A stretch of DNA of 64,000 nt from Acetobacter thailandicus (GTDB taxonomy: Bacteria > Pseudomonadota > Alphaproteobacteria > Acetobacterales > Acetobacteraceae), in NCBI RefSeq assembly GCF_011516655.1, contig NZ_WOSV01000004.1:62001-126000 (forward strand), read 5' to 3'. Position numbers and translations under genes: made by a program. Shown piece by piece: positions 18,331-28,300 of this stretch. Position 1 is the first letter of the stretch, and every line of letters starts with the position of its first letter. The notes below the pieces were generated by a model. That model ran no database searches, had not been told where the DNA came from, and was given only the letters and a program-made list of their open reading frames with translations.

Positions 18331-18404
18331 GCGGATGTAGTTCAATGGTAGAACGGCAGCTTCCCAAGCTGCATACGGGGGTTCGATTCCCCTCATCCGC
18401 TCCA
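18331..18404 (+). tRNA. tRNA-Gly (anticodon CCC)
   Basis: A 74-base cloverleaf. Acceptor GCGGATG pairs with CATCCGC. The D arm is GTTC-loop-GAAC and the anticodon stem GCAGC/GCTGC encloses the loop TTCCCAA, giving anticodon CCC for GGG codons. The T arm is GGGGG-TTCGATT-CCCCT with one G-T pair. The 3' CCA is encoded. No intrinsic terminator is obvious directly after it. Confidence 0.97.
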
Positions 18405-18600
18405 GACACAATTATCTCCCTCCTTAAAAAATATATAACCGACAGTGCTCCCCTGCTATTGGGAGGATCATCTGTGAGAGTATCAGGGTACCGGCACAGT
18501 GCGTTATAACCTGCCGCGCAGAAGCGCTGATTAAAGAAAAATTGAGAAATAGTTTTATGTCCAGGGAGCGATAATACTGCCGGGACAGACTTTCAGCGAT

Positions 18601-18720
18601 TTACCGTGCGTTAATCACGGCTGCTGCGAGATAGATCATGGCACTGAAGTTTTTGTCTGTTTTGTCGGTCATCTTGATACGTTTAAATTGTTTTAAGCGT
18701 TCAGATGAAGTGCCCGATCA
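18601..18720 (-). pseudogene. C-terminal remnant of an IS5-family transposase
   Basis: Reading the reverse strand to a TAA at 18601-18603 gives LKQFKRIKMTDKTDKNFSAM followed by IYLAAAVINAR. This is the recognisable end of IS5/IS427-type transposases, whose usual form is LKxFRRIATRYDKxxxNFxA followed by a hydrophobic helix. The conserved IATRY is damaged to IKMT, and no catalytic DDE region is found upstream, so only about 40 codons survive. It marks an old insertion just downstream of tRNA-Gly. Confidence 0.7.
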
Positions 18721-19067
18721 GGTTTTTATGTTTATAAAATTATTTGTAAATCTTTTTATAAAATAAAGTATTTTTGTGAATTTTTATACGATATCCCGGC
18801 AGGCCGGATAAAGAGATGGCGAACTTTAAAGAACACTGAGATAAAAAGCTGATACCTGCCATGAGTGCGAAGTGTCAGCATCACTTATTTTCGCTTTCGT
18901 AAGGGCAGCATAAGCAGAGCCTGGTCTATGGCTCCACCGGCGTATCGTTTCATACGACATAATAACGCTACACTAATACTGCATCTTTTCAGAGAGGCAG
19001 TAACTTACTGCACAGGCTTTGATCCCTCAGCAGCTATCACAACTGAGCTGGCGTGACAGCATAAGTA

Positions 19068-19085
19068 TTGTCTTCAAATTGTCTC
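19068..19085 (+). promoter_or_regulatory. Pho-box-like direct repeat
   Basis: TTGTCTT at 19068-19074 and TTGTCTC at 19079-19085 are separated by four bases, the 11-base period of PhoB-binding half-sites (consensus CTGTCAT). The matches are 5 and 4 of 7 positions. It lies 83 bases upstream of the receptor gene. The candidate is supported by the phosphate-related neighbours but is imperfect. Confidence 0.4.
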
Positions 19086-19167
19086 ACAACCTTAACACAC
19101 AATTTTAAAGTCTGCGGGTAAAACCCTCTGAAATTCTCTAAAACAGATGTGCGGATAAAGGTTAAAC

Positions 19168-21660
19168 GTGAAACCTATAAGAACTATGAAAAAGCTCAGA
19201 TGTCTGCTTCTGTCCACATCAACTATATCGTTCATGTACTACGCGCCAGTACATGCCTGGAGTAAACCTTTAGCAAAAACTACAACACACTCATCTAAAG
19301 GCTTACATCATAAGCCAAAAGATAATGCTCCGAGTATGATGGGGGCAACGTCACCCACAGACGTATCGGAAGAGCAAATTTCTGTTTTTGGAGCACATCA
19401 TCGTCAGGTTGCTGCTGGCCTGATGATTAAAGAAGATGCTCCTAAATCCCGCTCTACCGTCACGCAGGAATTCATTGAGAAGCAGGCAAACGGGTCAAAC
19501 CCAATGCAGCTCATTGCATTGCTCCCCGGTGTTAATACGTCAGACCAGGACCCTCTGGGCATGACCGGTGGCAATATGACAATGCGTGGTCTGACATCTC
19601 AGCAGATAGGTTTCACGCTTGAGGGTTTTCCCATTAACGATATTGGCAGTTATGCTGTGTACCCGCAGGAAATTGTGGATGCAGAAAACTTGCGTAGTAT
19701 CAACGTGGAACAGGGTTCTGCAGATCTCGATAGCCCGCATATTTCTGCAACCGGTGGTGCTGTAGATATGTATCTCCGCGATCCGGCGAACCATTTTGGT
19801 GGTAAGCTCGTCGGGTCGTATGGCTCATATAATATGCGTCGTATTTTTGGTCGTGTGGATACAGGCTATGTTGGTCACACAAACCTGCGAGGTTTTGTGT
19901 CTTTCTCTCAGGCTGCAGAGGATATGTGGAGAGGTCCGGGTAGTTCCAATAAAATGCATGGAGAAACCAAATGGGTCAACAAATGGGGTAATGGCAACGT
20001 CGTTTCACTGAGTATTATTGGTAATCATTCTTCAGGGGTGCTTTTTCCATCTACGAGAGTAACCACCGCAGCTGATATGAACGCCATGAACACCGGTAAG
20101 GGTTACAACTCTCTGGTCAACAGCATGATCAAGAATAACGTCTATGAGTCGAAATGGAACCCCGACAGTCCGAGTGGAAATTATTACCAGCTACACAGAA
20201 ACCCGTTTACAAACATTTACGCATCGGCTCCTTCGACTTTCAGGTTGTCTGATAAAATCACTCTGACAGAAACACCGTATTTCTGGTACGGGAACGGAAA
20301 TGGTGGTGGGGCCTATAGCACCAGTTTTCAGAATTATCAGTATGGCGCTGAAAAAATGTCAGCGTCTCTTGGAAATTACAATGCATCTAATACCAAGTCG
20401 ATGCTTTTGTATAATCCTTCAAACACGCAAACCTACCGTCCAGGCTCTGTCACCAAACTGACTTTGCACACCGGAATAAACCGTCTTGAAGCCGGCTACT
20501 GGTTTGAGTATTCAAAACAGCGTCAGACAGGCCCTTATAGCCTTATTAACCCGGAGACGGGGCGGGCGCTTGATTTATGGGGAGGGGGACCTAACCTCGT
20601 ATTATCAAACGGTGTGACGGCTGAATATCGTGATACGTTAACACAAACACGTATTCATACACTTTTTTTAGCTGACAGTCTTTCACTGCTTAATAATAAA
20701 TTAAACATTGAAGCGGGCCTTAAATATACCTTTGTTAAACGTCAGGGATATAATGGTCTGCCAGACACATCGACAGGATCTCATATCAATGGTTCCTGGC
20801 AGCAACCTCTCCCGGCTTTTTCTGTTCGTTATAAAGTGAATAGTGAAAATCAGTTTTTTGCTTCTGTAACAACAAACTTCCGTATTCCTATGAACAGTTC
20901 CCTATATGATTCCGGGTCATATTATCCAGGTTCTGGCTATTCTACCAAAGCGAACCCAAACCAGAAAACGGAATATTCGATTTCTGAAGAAGCAGGATGG
21001 CGTTATCAGGGAGCAACTATAATGAGCTCCATTACGTTTTTCCATTATAACTTTACAAACCGTCTTTATACACAGGTTATTACTCAGCCGAACGGCAGCT
21101 ATTATACAACCAGTATTAATGGTGGTGGTATGCATGCTTCGGGTGTGGATGCTGAAATTGGAACACGTCCGTTTCATAATTTCCGCCCGTATGCGTCTTT
21201 TGAGTATGTTGACGCCCGCACTGATAATAATCTGGCTGCCAGCAGTGGCAGTACCAGTGACTATGTTCATTCTAAGGGTAAATTTGCCCCTCAGACGGCT
21301 AAATATCAGGTTGGTTTTAACCTCGATTATGATGACGGTAATTTCTTTTCAGGGTTTAGTCTGAAATATACTGGTTCGCAGTATGCGACGTTCACAAATG
21401 ACCTGAAGATTCCAGGTTATGTTCGTATGAATATATCTGCAGGTTATCGCTTTAAAAACTTTGGTTTTCTTAAACATCCAACACTTAAGCTGAACCTGAT
21501 GAATATCGCGAACAACCATTATCTGGGTTTTGTTAATGGTGCTGCTACGAACGCGAAAGCCACAACCGGTGTCTTTGGTTCTAAAATTGCAGGCCAGAGC
21601 ACAAGTTATCTGATCGCCAGCCCGTTCTCTGTTCTCGGGACGTTCAGCGCAGATTTTTAA
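19168..21660 (+). CDS. TonB-dependent outer-membrane receptor
   Basis: 830 aa. A signal peptide begins at MKKLRCLLLS and ends around PVHAWS. A TonB-box-like EEQISVFG comes near residue 70. The plug domain carries QLIALLPGVNTSDQDP, MTMRGLTSQQIGFTLEG and the closing ATGGAVDMYLRDP. A 22-strand barrel follows, and the last residue is Phe, as in outer-membrane proteins assembled by BAM. The GTG at 19168 has AAAGG upstream; an ATG at 19186 is equally possible. The substrate is not shown by sequence. Its neighbours (phospholipase C, nuclease) suggest uptake of a phosphorus-containing or lipid-derived compound. It is followed by its own terminator. Confidence 0.92.
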   Translation: MKPIRTMKKLRCLLLSTSTISFMYYAPVHAWSKPLAKTTTHSSKGLHHKPKDNAPSMMGATSPTDVSEEQISVFGAHHRQVAAGLMIKEDAPKSRSTVTQEFIEKQANGSNPMQLIALLPGVNTSDQDPLGMTGGNMTMRGLTSQQIGFTLEGFPINDIGSYAVYPQEIVDAENLRSINVEQGSADLDSPHISATGGAVDMYLRDPANHFGGKLVGSYGSYNMRRIFGRVDTGYVGHTNLRGFVSFSQAAEDMWRGPGSSNKMHGETKWVNKWGNGNVVSLSIIGNHSSGVLFPSTRVTTAADMNAMNTGKGYNSLVNSMIKNNVYESKWNPDSPSGNYYQLHRNPFTNIYASAPSTFRLSDKITLTETPYFWYGNGNGGGAYSTSFQNYQYGAEKMSASLGNYNASNTKSMLLYNPSNTQTYRPGSVTKLTLHTGINRLEAGYWFEYSKQRQTGPYSLINPETGRALDLWGGGPNLVLSNGVTAEYRDTLTQTRIHTLFLADSLSLLNNKLNIEAGLKYTFVKRQGYNGLPDTSTGSHINGSWQQPLPAFSVRYKVNSENQFFASVTTNFRIPMNSSLYDSGSYYPGSGYSTKANPNQKTEYSISEEAGWRYQGATIMSSITFFHYNFTNRLYTQVITQPNGSYYTTSINGGGMHASGVDAEIGTRPFHNFRPYASFEYVDARTDNNLAASSGSTSDYVHSKGKFAPQTAKYQVGFNLDYDDGNFFSGFSLKYTGSQYATFTNDLKIPGYVRMNISAGYRFKNFGFLKHPTLKLNLMNIANNHYLGFVNGAATNAKATTGVFGSKIAGQSTSYLIASPFSVLGTFSADF

Positions 21661-21676
21661 AATTCTTCAGTGAGAT

Positions 21677-21707
21677 ATCCGCCTGCTGCATGAGGCGGAT
21701 TTTCTTT
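21677..21707 (+). terminator. Intrinsic terminator after the TonB receptor
   Basis: ATCCGCC at 21677-21683 pairs with GGCGGAT at 21694-21700 over a 10-base loop, followed at once by TTTCTTT. A possible ATG for the next gene at 21690 falls inside its loop, which argues against that start. Confidence 0.85.
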
Positions 21708-21761
21708 CATTATCTCCCTGACTATTGTCAATTCGATGCGCAGCATGAGGAAACGTCATCA

Positions 21762-23840
21762 TTGTCCTCTGACATTTATCGCAGAAGCCTGCTGACCGCT
21801 GGTGCGGGTCTTTCACTGTCTGGTTTGCTTCCGTCAATTCAGCGTGCACGTGCAATCCCGGCACGACGTGAAAGCGGAACAATCAGCGACGTTCGGCATA
21901 TTGTTATTCTGATGCAGGAGAACCGGTCGTTTGACCACTACCTTGGTCATTTATCAGGGGTGCGTGGGTATGGAGACCGACATGTTGTGCACGGTCCGGA
22001 AGGTTTTCCGGTCTGGTGGCAGCAGCGTCATAAATCAGCAGATGGCTGGATTACGCCTTTTCACCTGCCAACACAAACAACCAGCGCGCAATGTGTCATG
22101 GATCTTGATCACAGCTGGACGCCAACGCACGCAGCAATTAATAAGGGCTGGAATAACCAGTGGCCACGTTATAAGACAGATATGACGATGGGTTATTATA
22201 CCCGCGATGATATCCCTTTTCATTATGCACTGGCTGATGCGTTTACAGTCTGTGATCACTGGTTTTGCTCTACTCCTACTCAGACACATCCTAATCGCTA
22301 CTACCTGATGACGGGTATGGTTGACCCGGCGGGAACAGGCGGAGGGCCGGTGCTTGATAACAGAGACTGGGTCGACCGTCCTTTTTATTCGAATGTCGCA
22401 GCACCTTTCTCATGGACGACTTACCCTGAGCGCCTGCAGGACGCAGGTATTGACTGGCGTATCTATCAGCAAAGCATGTCAGTCTCTGATATTGAAAATG
22501 GTAATTTCGGTACAAACGTACTGATGAATTTTCGTAATTTTGTTGATGCGCCACAGGGTTCCCCTTTGTATGAGCGGGCTATGACTGCCCGGACACTCGA
22601 TAATCTGCGGCAGGATGTGCTGGCTGATCGCTTGCCTCAGGTCTCGTGGGTTTTGCCGCCGGCAGCTTATTCCGAACATCCTCGCTGGACACCAGGTTAC
22701 GGTGCAACCTTCATTTCTCGTACGTTAGATGCGTTAACGGCTAATCCTGAAGTATGGGCCAGAACTGTTTTTCTGGTTATGTATGACGAGAATGATGGTT
22801 ATTTTGATCATATGCCGCCGCCTCAGCCGCCAACACCTGTGCTGCCAGGAAAAAGTACGGTTGATACAACAGGGGAAATTCATGACCGTGTCGCAGCTTT
22901 TCGCCCGGAAAGCCAGACCGCAGATATGCTGCCTTTCGGTCTGGGTCCGCGCGTGCCGGCCTTTATCATTTCTCCCTGGAGCACAGGTGGTTTTGTCAGC
23001 TCAGAAGTTTTTGATCATACGTCAGTTATTCGCTTCATTGAGGCACGCTTTGGCGTAAAAGAACCTAATATTACCCCCTGGCGTCGTGCCATTTGCGGTG
23101 ATCTGACAGGCGCGTTTGATTTTACACGCAAACGTACTGTGCTGCCACCACTGCCCGATACCACCGCTTATCGAAAAATAGCTGATACATCCTGCAAACT
23201 TCCCGCCGTCATTGTGCCTCATCAAAGCCGTATTGAGGATATGGGACGTCAGGAAACAGGTGTGCGTCTGGCCAGACCATTACCTTATGACCTGACAGCT
23301 GATCTCGTTCCTTCTGCTCCGGGTGTTCTGACCCTGAATATGCGTAATGACGGTAAGCAGGCTGCGTGTCTTTATGTTTATCGTGATACTACGCATGAGA
23401 CGCCTCGCCGCTATACAATCGGGGCAGGCAAAGCTTTGCAGGACGTATGGTCTGTGCAGCAGGGTGATAGTCACAAGATTACCGTTCTGGGTCCTAATGG
23501 TTTTGCACGGTATTTTTACGTTCCTGACGCGACGACCATGAGCCTTACGGCCTGTCATGATGCAGTCACCGGTAACCTTATTCTTAAAGCTGTTAATAGC
23601 GGAGCAGTTTCTAGGCGTCTTTTACTCCGGGATAATGCTTATGGTGCAGCAGACCGCAGCTTTGATGTTCCGGGTCAGAGCTCTTCCAGCTTGCCTGTTA
23701 ACCTCGCGAATAGTCATCACTGGTATGATCTGACGGTAATAACGGAGGGTGAGGACCGTAATGAAATTCGTCTGGCCGGCCATGTTGAGACAGGACGCAT
23801 AAGCATTACAGATCCGGCTATGGGGGTAATCTCAGGTTAA
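21762..23840 (+). CDS. Tat-exported phospholipase C (phosphoesterase family)
   Basis: 692 aa from a TTG at 21762. I prefer this start over the ATG at 21690 because it follows GAGG, leaves the preceding terminator outside the gene, and places the twin-arginine motif YRRSLLTAGAG right at the N-terminus. The phosphoesterase domain shows QENRSFDHYLGHL, THPNRYYLMTG, YDENDGYFDHMPPP and GLGPRVPAFIISPWS. Two C-terminal beta domains (the bacterial PLC C-terminal repeat) cover about residues 500-690. The family hydrolyses phosphatidylcholine and related lipids in the periplasm or outside, releasing phosphoryl head groups. No lipid specificity can be read from sequence. Confidence 0.9.
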   Translation: MSSDIYRRSLLTAGAGLSLSGLLPSIQRARAIPARRESGTISDVRHIVILMQENRSFDHYLGHLSGVRGYGDRHVVHGPEGFPVWWQQRHKSADGWITPFHLPTQTTSAQCVMDLDHSWTPTHAAINKGWNNQWPRYKTDMTMGYYTRDDIPFHYALADAFTVCDHWFCSTPTQTHPNRYYLMTGMVDPAGTGGGPVLDNRDWVDRPFYSNVAAPFSWTTYPERLQDAGIDWRIYQQSMSVSDIENGNFGTNVLMNFRNFVDAPQGSPLYERAMTARTLDNLRQDVLADRLPQVSWVLPPAAYSEHPRWTPGYGATFISRTLDALTANPEVWARTVFLVMYDENDGYFDHMPPPQPPTPVLPGKSTVDTTGEIHDRVAAFRPESQTADMLPFGLGPRVPAFIISPWSTGGFVSSEVFDHTSVIRFIEARFGVKEPNITPWRRAICGDLTGAFDFTRKRTVLPPLPDTTAYRKIADTSCKLPAVIVPHQSRIEDMGRQETGVRLARPLPYDLTADLVPSAPGVLTLNMRNDGKQAACLYVYRDTTHETPRRYTIGAGKALQDVWSVQQGDSHKITVLGPNGFARYFYVPDATTMSLTACHDAVTGNLILKAVNSGAVSRRLLLRDNAYGAADRSFDVPGQSSSSLPVNLANSHHWYDLTVITEGEDRNEIRLAGHVETGRISITDPAMGVISG

Positions 23841-23928
23841 CTATGTCGGGTCTCAGTAACTTTCTCAGCTTTGTAAACTTAACATTACATATCTGTATTC
23901 TTTCCAGAATCAGGCAGTCAGGATTCCA

Positions 23929-24828
23929 ATGAAATTTCGTTTTTTTTGTGCATCTCTGATCGGTGCAGGCACACTTGCCTTTTCTTCCAGTGTATTCGCC
24001 TGGGGGCCGTATGGGCATGCGATCGTAGCGGATATCGCACAGGAGCATCTGACACCTCAAGCTGAAAAGACCGTAACTGCGTTACTCGCTCTTGAAGATC
24101 ATCAGACACTCGATCAGGTTGCCTCCTGGCCCGACACGATTGGTCATATTCCGGAGAACAAAGGAGGAGCACCCAAAACGCTGAAATGGCATTATGTCGA
24201 TATAGACGTGTCCCACTCAGTCTATGATCAGGCCCGTGACTGCCCGGACCATGCCTGCGTCGTGGAAAAACTCCCCGAGGAGGTCAGAATCCTTGCCGAT
24301 ACGCATGCGTCACCTCAGGAGCGTCTGGTTGCACTGAAGTGGATAGTTCACCTTGCGGGGGATATCCATCAGCCGCTGCATGCTGCTGAGCGCAATAAGG
24401 ACATGGGTGGCAATGCAATCCACCTTACTTATTTCGGAAACAATGCCAATGGTCACATGAACCTCCACTCTCTGTGGGATGAGGGGGTGATAGATCATCA
24501 GGCGAACCTGCATGTTGGCCCATTCTATAGCATTGACCCCGTTCGCGCGAAGCAGGAGGCGGATCGTCTTGGCGCTCAGATCACACCTGATGAGACGAAA
24601 TACTGGGTGCAGGATCTGGATAGCGGAGATATTCATGATGCCAGCGTTAGCTGGGCTAACGAAAGTCATTCCCTGGCTCGTACTGTGGCTTATGCTGCGC
24701 TGCCTGCCAGTAAGGGAGCTGATGTTGGCAAGGCCTATACCGAATTGACATGGCCGATTATGGAGCTTCGCCTGGAACAGGCCGGAGTTCGACTGGCCGC
24801 TATTTTAAATAAAGCGCTGTCGCATTAA
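23929..24828 (+). CDS. Periplasmic S1/P1-type nuclease
   Basis: Zinc nuclease/3'-nucleotidase of the S1/P1 family, 299 aa. The signal peptide ends at VFA, so mature residue 1 is Trp25; in this family the N-terminal Trp itself binds zinc. Other ligand motifs are GPYGH, SWPDTI, the HLAGDIHQPLH helix and LHSLWDE. It would degrade single-stranded DNA or RNA and 3'-nucleotides in the periplasm, a phosphate and nucleoside source. It sits 88 bases downstream of the phospholipase C gene on the same strand, and a strong hairpin follows it. Confidence 0.9.
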   Translation: MKFRFFCASLIGAGTLAFSSSVFAWGPYGHAIVADIAQEHLTPQAEKTVTALLALEDHQTLDQVASWPDTIGHIPENKGGAPKTLKWHYVDIDVSHSVYDQARDCPDHACVVEKLPEEVRILADTHASPQERLVALKWIVHLAGDIHQPLHAAERNKDMGGNAIHLTYFGNNANGHMNLHSLWDEGVIDHQANLHVGPFYSIDPVRAKQEADRLGAQITPDETKYWVQDLDSGDIHDASVSWANESHSLARTVAYAALPASKGADVGKAYTELTWPIMELRLEQAGVRLAAILNKALSH

Positions 24829-24836
24829 GTCAGTAG

Positions 24837-24864
24837 TAATACCGCGTCTGATAGCGCGGTATTA
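24837..24864. terminator. Perfect hairpin after the S1/P1 nuclease
   Basis: TAATACCGCG at 24837-24846 is exactly complementary to CGCGGTATTA at 24855-24864, loop of 8. There is no T run after it, so it may stabilise the 3' end or terminate with help from Rho. Confidence 0.6.
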
Positions 24865-25392
24865 CCACCATACATCGTGCCAGACTCTATCGGTTTATCA
24901 GCATAGTTATGTGGCTTCGTAGCACTATCTGTTATAGTCAGCAGTATCAGTCTGCAGCCACGCTGAAAGTTTCATCTTGTATTTCAAAAAACTCCTGAGC
25001 CTGAAGAAGTCGCTGAGATGGCAATTATTAGCCATCGTACGCACGGAATAATCAGAGAGCACTTTTCCTCACTGATAGCAGGCGGGCGTTACATAAAACT
25101 TAAAGGCAGAAAGGTATAACGCTGTCTAAATTTATGCATATGGTAAGAAAAATATAATTGTTCTGACTTTTCCAGATATTACAAAAAACCTATCTGATGT
25201 TATGCCTTTCATCTGTATTTTAACAAAACATTTTTTGTTCAGAAAAATCATTAACTATATAGAGGCATAGTTTAAGGATTTACTAAACTTAACAGAAGCT
25301 TTGCTTGCAAAACAAAATAAAAGAGCCTCTTGAAAAAAATAACGAGAAGTTTCAGGCTGTCTGAATGCATTTTATGACGGAATAAAAAATTT
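24865..25392. other. Gene-free spacer upstream of putA
   Basis: No supported gene. A 33-codon frame near 25018-25119 lacks a ribosome site and family resemblance. The second half is A+T-rich. AGTTTA at 25269-25274 and TAAACT at 25284-25289 form an inverted repeat 104 bases before putA, a possible operator for a proline-responsive regulator; no regulator gene is adjacent. Confidence 0.45.
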
Positions 25393-28300
25393 ATGCCTCA
25401 CCATGTTACAGCTGCGCCTGCATTTTCCTCTCGTTCATCATTGCGTAAAGCGATTATTCAGTCTTTTCGTAAGCCCGAAGCTGAGTGTGTTAAAACCCTG
25501 ACACCCGCGGCAACCCTTAATGATGCAGAACAAAAAACCGCAGCTGAGCTGGCGACCCGCCTTACAACGGCGCTCAGGGCAGAGCGTCGCCCGGGGCTGG
25601 TTGAAATGCTTGTGCAGGAGTTCTCCCTGTCCTCTTCTGAGGGAGTTGCCCTCATGTGTATGGCTGAGGCTCTGTTGCGCATTCCCGATACCGCTACGCG
25701 TGATGCCCTGATTGAAGATAAAATAGGTAATGGTGACTGGCTGGCGCATATTTCGCGTGACCGCCCGCTATTTACCAATGCAGCAGCCTGGGGGCTGGCT
25801 GTTACGGGTGAGCTGGTTGGTAAGCGTGATGAGAAAAATCTGAAAAATACGCTGCTTGACCTGGTGTCGCGCAGTAGCAAGCCTCTTATTCGTCGCGCTG
25901 TCGATACCGCTATGCGCCTTATGGGTGAGCAGTTTGTGCTGGGCGAGACCATTGAGCAGGCACGTGAAAACAGCACAGAGCTTGAAGAAAATGGCTTTGC
26001 TTATTCTTATGATATGCTTGGTGAGGCAGCCTTTACGGCAAAAGATGCAGAGCGCTATCGCAGGGATTATCTTAATGCCATTCACGCTATAGGTCGCAGC
26101 GCAAAAGGCAGCGGTGTGTATGAGCGGCCAGGTATTTCTATTAAGCTTTCTGCTTTGCATCCGCGTTATGTTCGCGCGCAATATGAGCGTGTTATGGCTG
26201 AGCTTTTTCCGGTTGTGAAAGAGCTTGTGCTGCTTGCCCGCGGCTATGATATTGGCGTGAGCATTGATGCAGAAGAGAGTGAGCGGCTTGACCTTTCACT
26301 CGATCTGCTTGAGGCGCTATGTCATGTGCCAGAGCTTAAAGGCTGGCATGGTATCGGGTTTGTCGTGCAGGCTTATGGCAAGCGCTGTCCGTTTGTGCTT
26401 GACTTTATGATTGACCTTGCACGGCGGTCAGAACACAGGCTGATGATCAGGCTTGTTAAAGGTGCTTACTGGGACAGTGAAATTAAAAAAGCACAGATCG
26501 ATGGTCAGTCTGATTTTCCTGTTTACACGCGTAAGTGCCATACAGATATCAGCTATCTCGCCTGTGCGCGTAAATTGCTTAATGCGCGAGATGCTGTTTT
26601 TCCGCAATTTGCCACACATAATGCCCGTACTGTTGGTAGCCTTTATGCGCTGGCAGGTAAAAAATTTGAAGCCGGCTCATACGAGTTTCAGTGTTTGCAC
26701 GGTATGGGAGAGCCTCTTTATAAGCAGATTACCGGCTCAGCTGAGCTCAGGCGTCCGGTACGTATTTATGCGCCGGTTGGTACGCATGAGACATTGCTGG
26801 CTTACCTGGTACGACGTTTGCTTGAAAACGGTGCAAACTCATCATTCGTCAATCAGGTGGGTGATGACACACTTTCTGTCGCCACTTTGATTGAAGACCC
26901 GATTGTTACGGCACAGCGCTTTGAGCCTTACGGCGCACCACACCCGGAGATTTCCAAACCGGCAGATCTGTTTGCGCCTCAGCGTCGTAATTCGTCAGGG
27001 CTTGATCTGGCAGATGACCGGGTCTTATCTGGTCTGGCTGCGGGTTTGAAAGGGGCGCCAAAAACCTGGAAAGCGGCTCCTGTTGTGTTCAGGCAGCGTG
27101 TCAGAAGTAAAGAGCGCCCTGTTATTAATCCTGCCTGCCACAGTGATAAAGTCGGTGTCGTTGCGTCAGCTACGCCAGCTATGGTGACAAAAGCAGTTGA
27201 TGCAGCACAGGCAGCACAGGCTGAGTGGGCCGCAACGGCGCCGTCATACCGGGCGGATATTTTTGATAAGGCCGCAGATCAGCTTGAGGCACAGCGATAT
27301 GAGCTGCTTTCTCTGCTTTCGCGTGAGGCAGGAAAGTCTCTTCCCAATGGCGTGGCTGAAGTGCGTGAGGCTGTTGATTTTCTGCGCTATTACGGTGCGA
27401 CTATTCGCCGCGAGTTTGATAATACGACACATAAGCCACTTGGTGTGGTGGTTTGTATCAGTCCCTGGAATTTCCCGCTGGCCATTTTTATCGGACAGAT
27501 TGCAGCGGCTCTTGCCGCTGGTAATGTTGTTCTTGCCAAGCCAGCCGAAGAAACTCCTTTGATTGCTGCTGTTGCTGTTAGTATTTTGCATAAAGCCGGT
27601 GTGCCTCAGGCCGCCTTGCAACTGCTGACAGGGGAGGGGGATGCAGGCGCAGCACTTGTCGCTGATGAGCGTGTCAGTGGTGTGATGTTTACCGGTTCGA
27701 CTGCGGTTGCACAGCTGATTAACCGTCAGCTTGAAAAAAGACGAACACATACTGGTCAGCCTGTTCCGTTTGTTGCAGAGACAGGTGGGCAGAATGCCAT
27801 GATTGTCGATAGTTCAGCTTTGGCTGAACAGGTTGTGGCTGATGTGATTGCTTCAGCTTTTGACAGTGCAGGGCAGCGTTGCTCGGCACTGCGTCTGCTG
27901 TGTGTGCAGGAGGAATGTGCCGACCATGTTCTGGGTATGTTACGTGGCGCAATGAATGAACTCCGGCCTGGTAATCCGGCAGATCTGTCAACCGATATTG
28001 GCCCCGTGATTACAGCAGAAGCTGCAGAGAATATTACGCGCTATATTGAGGCATTTCGTACCAGGGGAGCATCGGTTTTTTCTGTGCCGGTGCCTGAGCA
28101 TTGCTCTGAAGGGTATTTCGTACCACCCACCCTGGTAGAAATAAAAGCTGTGAAGGAGATGGGAGGCGAAGTGTTCGGTCCTGTGCTTCATGTGCTGCGT
28201 TATAAACAAAATACACTTGATCAGCTTTTAAACGAAATTAACGCTACCGGTTATGGCCTCACTTTTGGCTTACATACGCGTATTGAAGCAACAGTGCAGC

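Larger units (their letters stand above)
18405..19167. other. 763-base gene-poor spacer with IS scar and receptor promoter region
   Basis: Between tRNA-Gly and the TonB receptor. It contains a decayed transposase tail (18601-18720, reverse), an A+T-rich stretch around 18720-18790, and a Pho-box-like repeat at 19068-19085. An open frame at 18865-19056 has no ribosome site, no recognisable family and is not called. Confidence 0.6.

Noticed and set aside
18865-19056. 63-codon ORF before the TonB receptor
   Set aside because: No ribosome site, no recognisable family, and it overlaps the presumed promoter region.
21917-22679. Several reverse and offset frames inside phospholipase C
   Set aside because: Shadows of the coding frame; no ribosome sites or motifs.
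25018-25119. Short ORF starting MAIISHRTHG upstream of putA
   Set aside because: Lacks a ribosome site and resembles no known protein; upstream frame closes quickly.
18331-25392. Genomic island integrated at tRNA-Gly
   Set aside because: No integrase and no direct repeat of the tRNA 3' end was found in the window; only an IS scar supports mobility.
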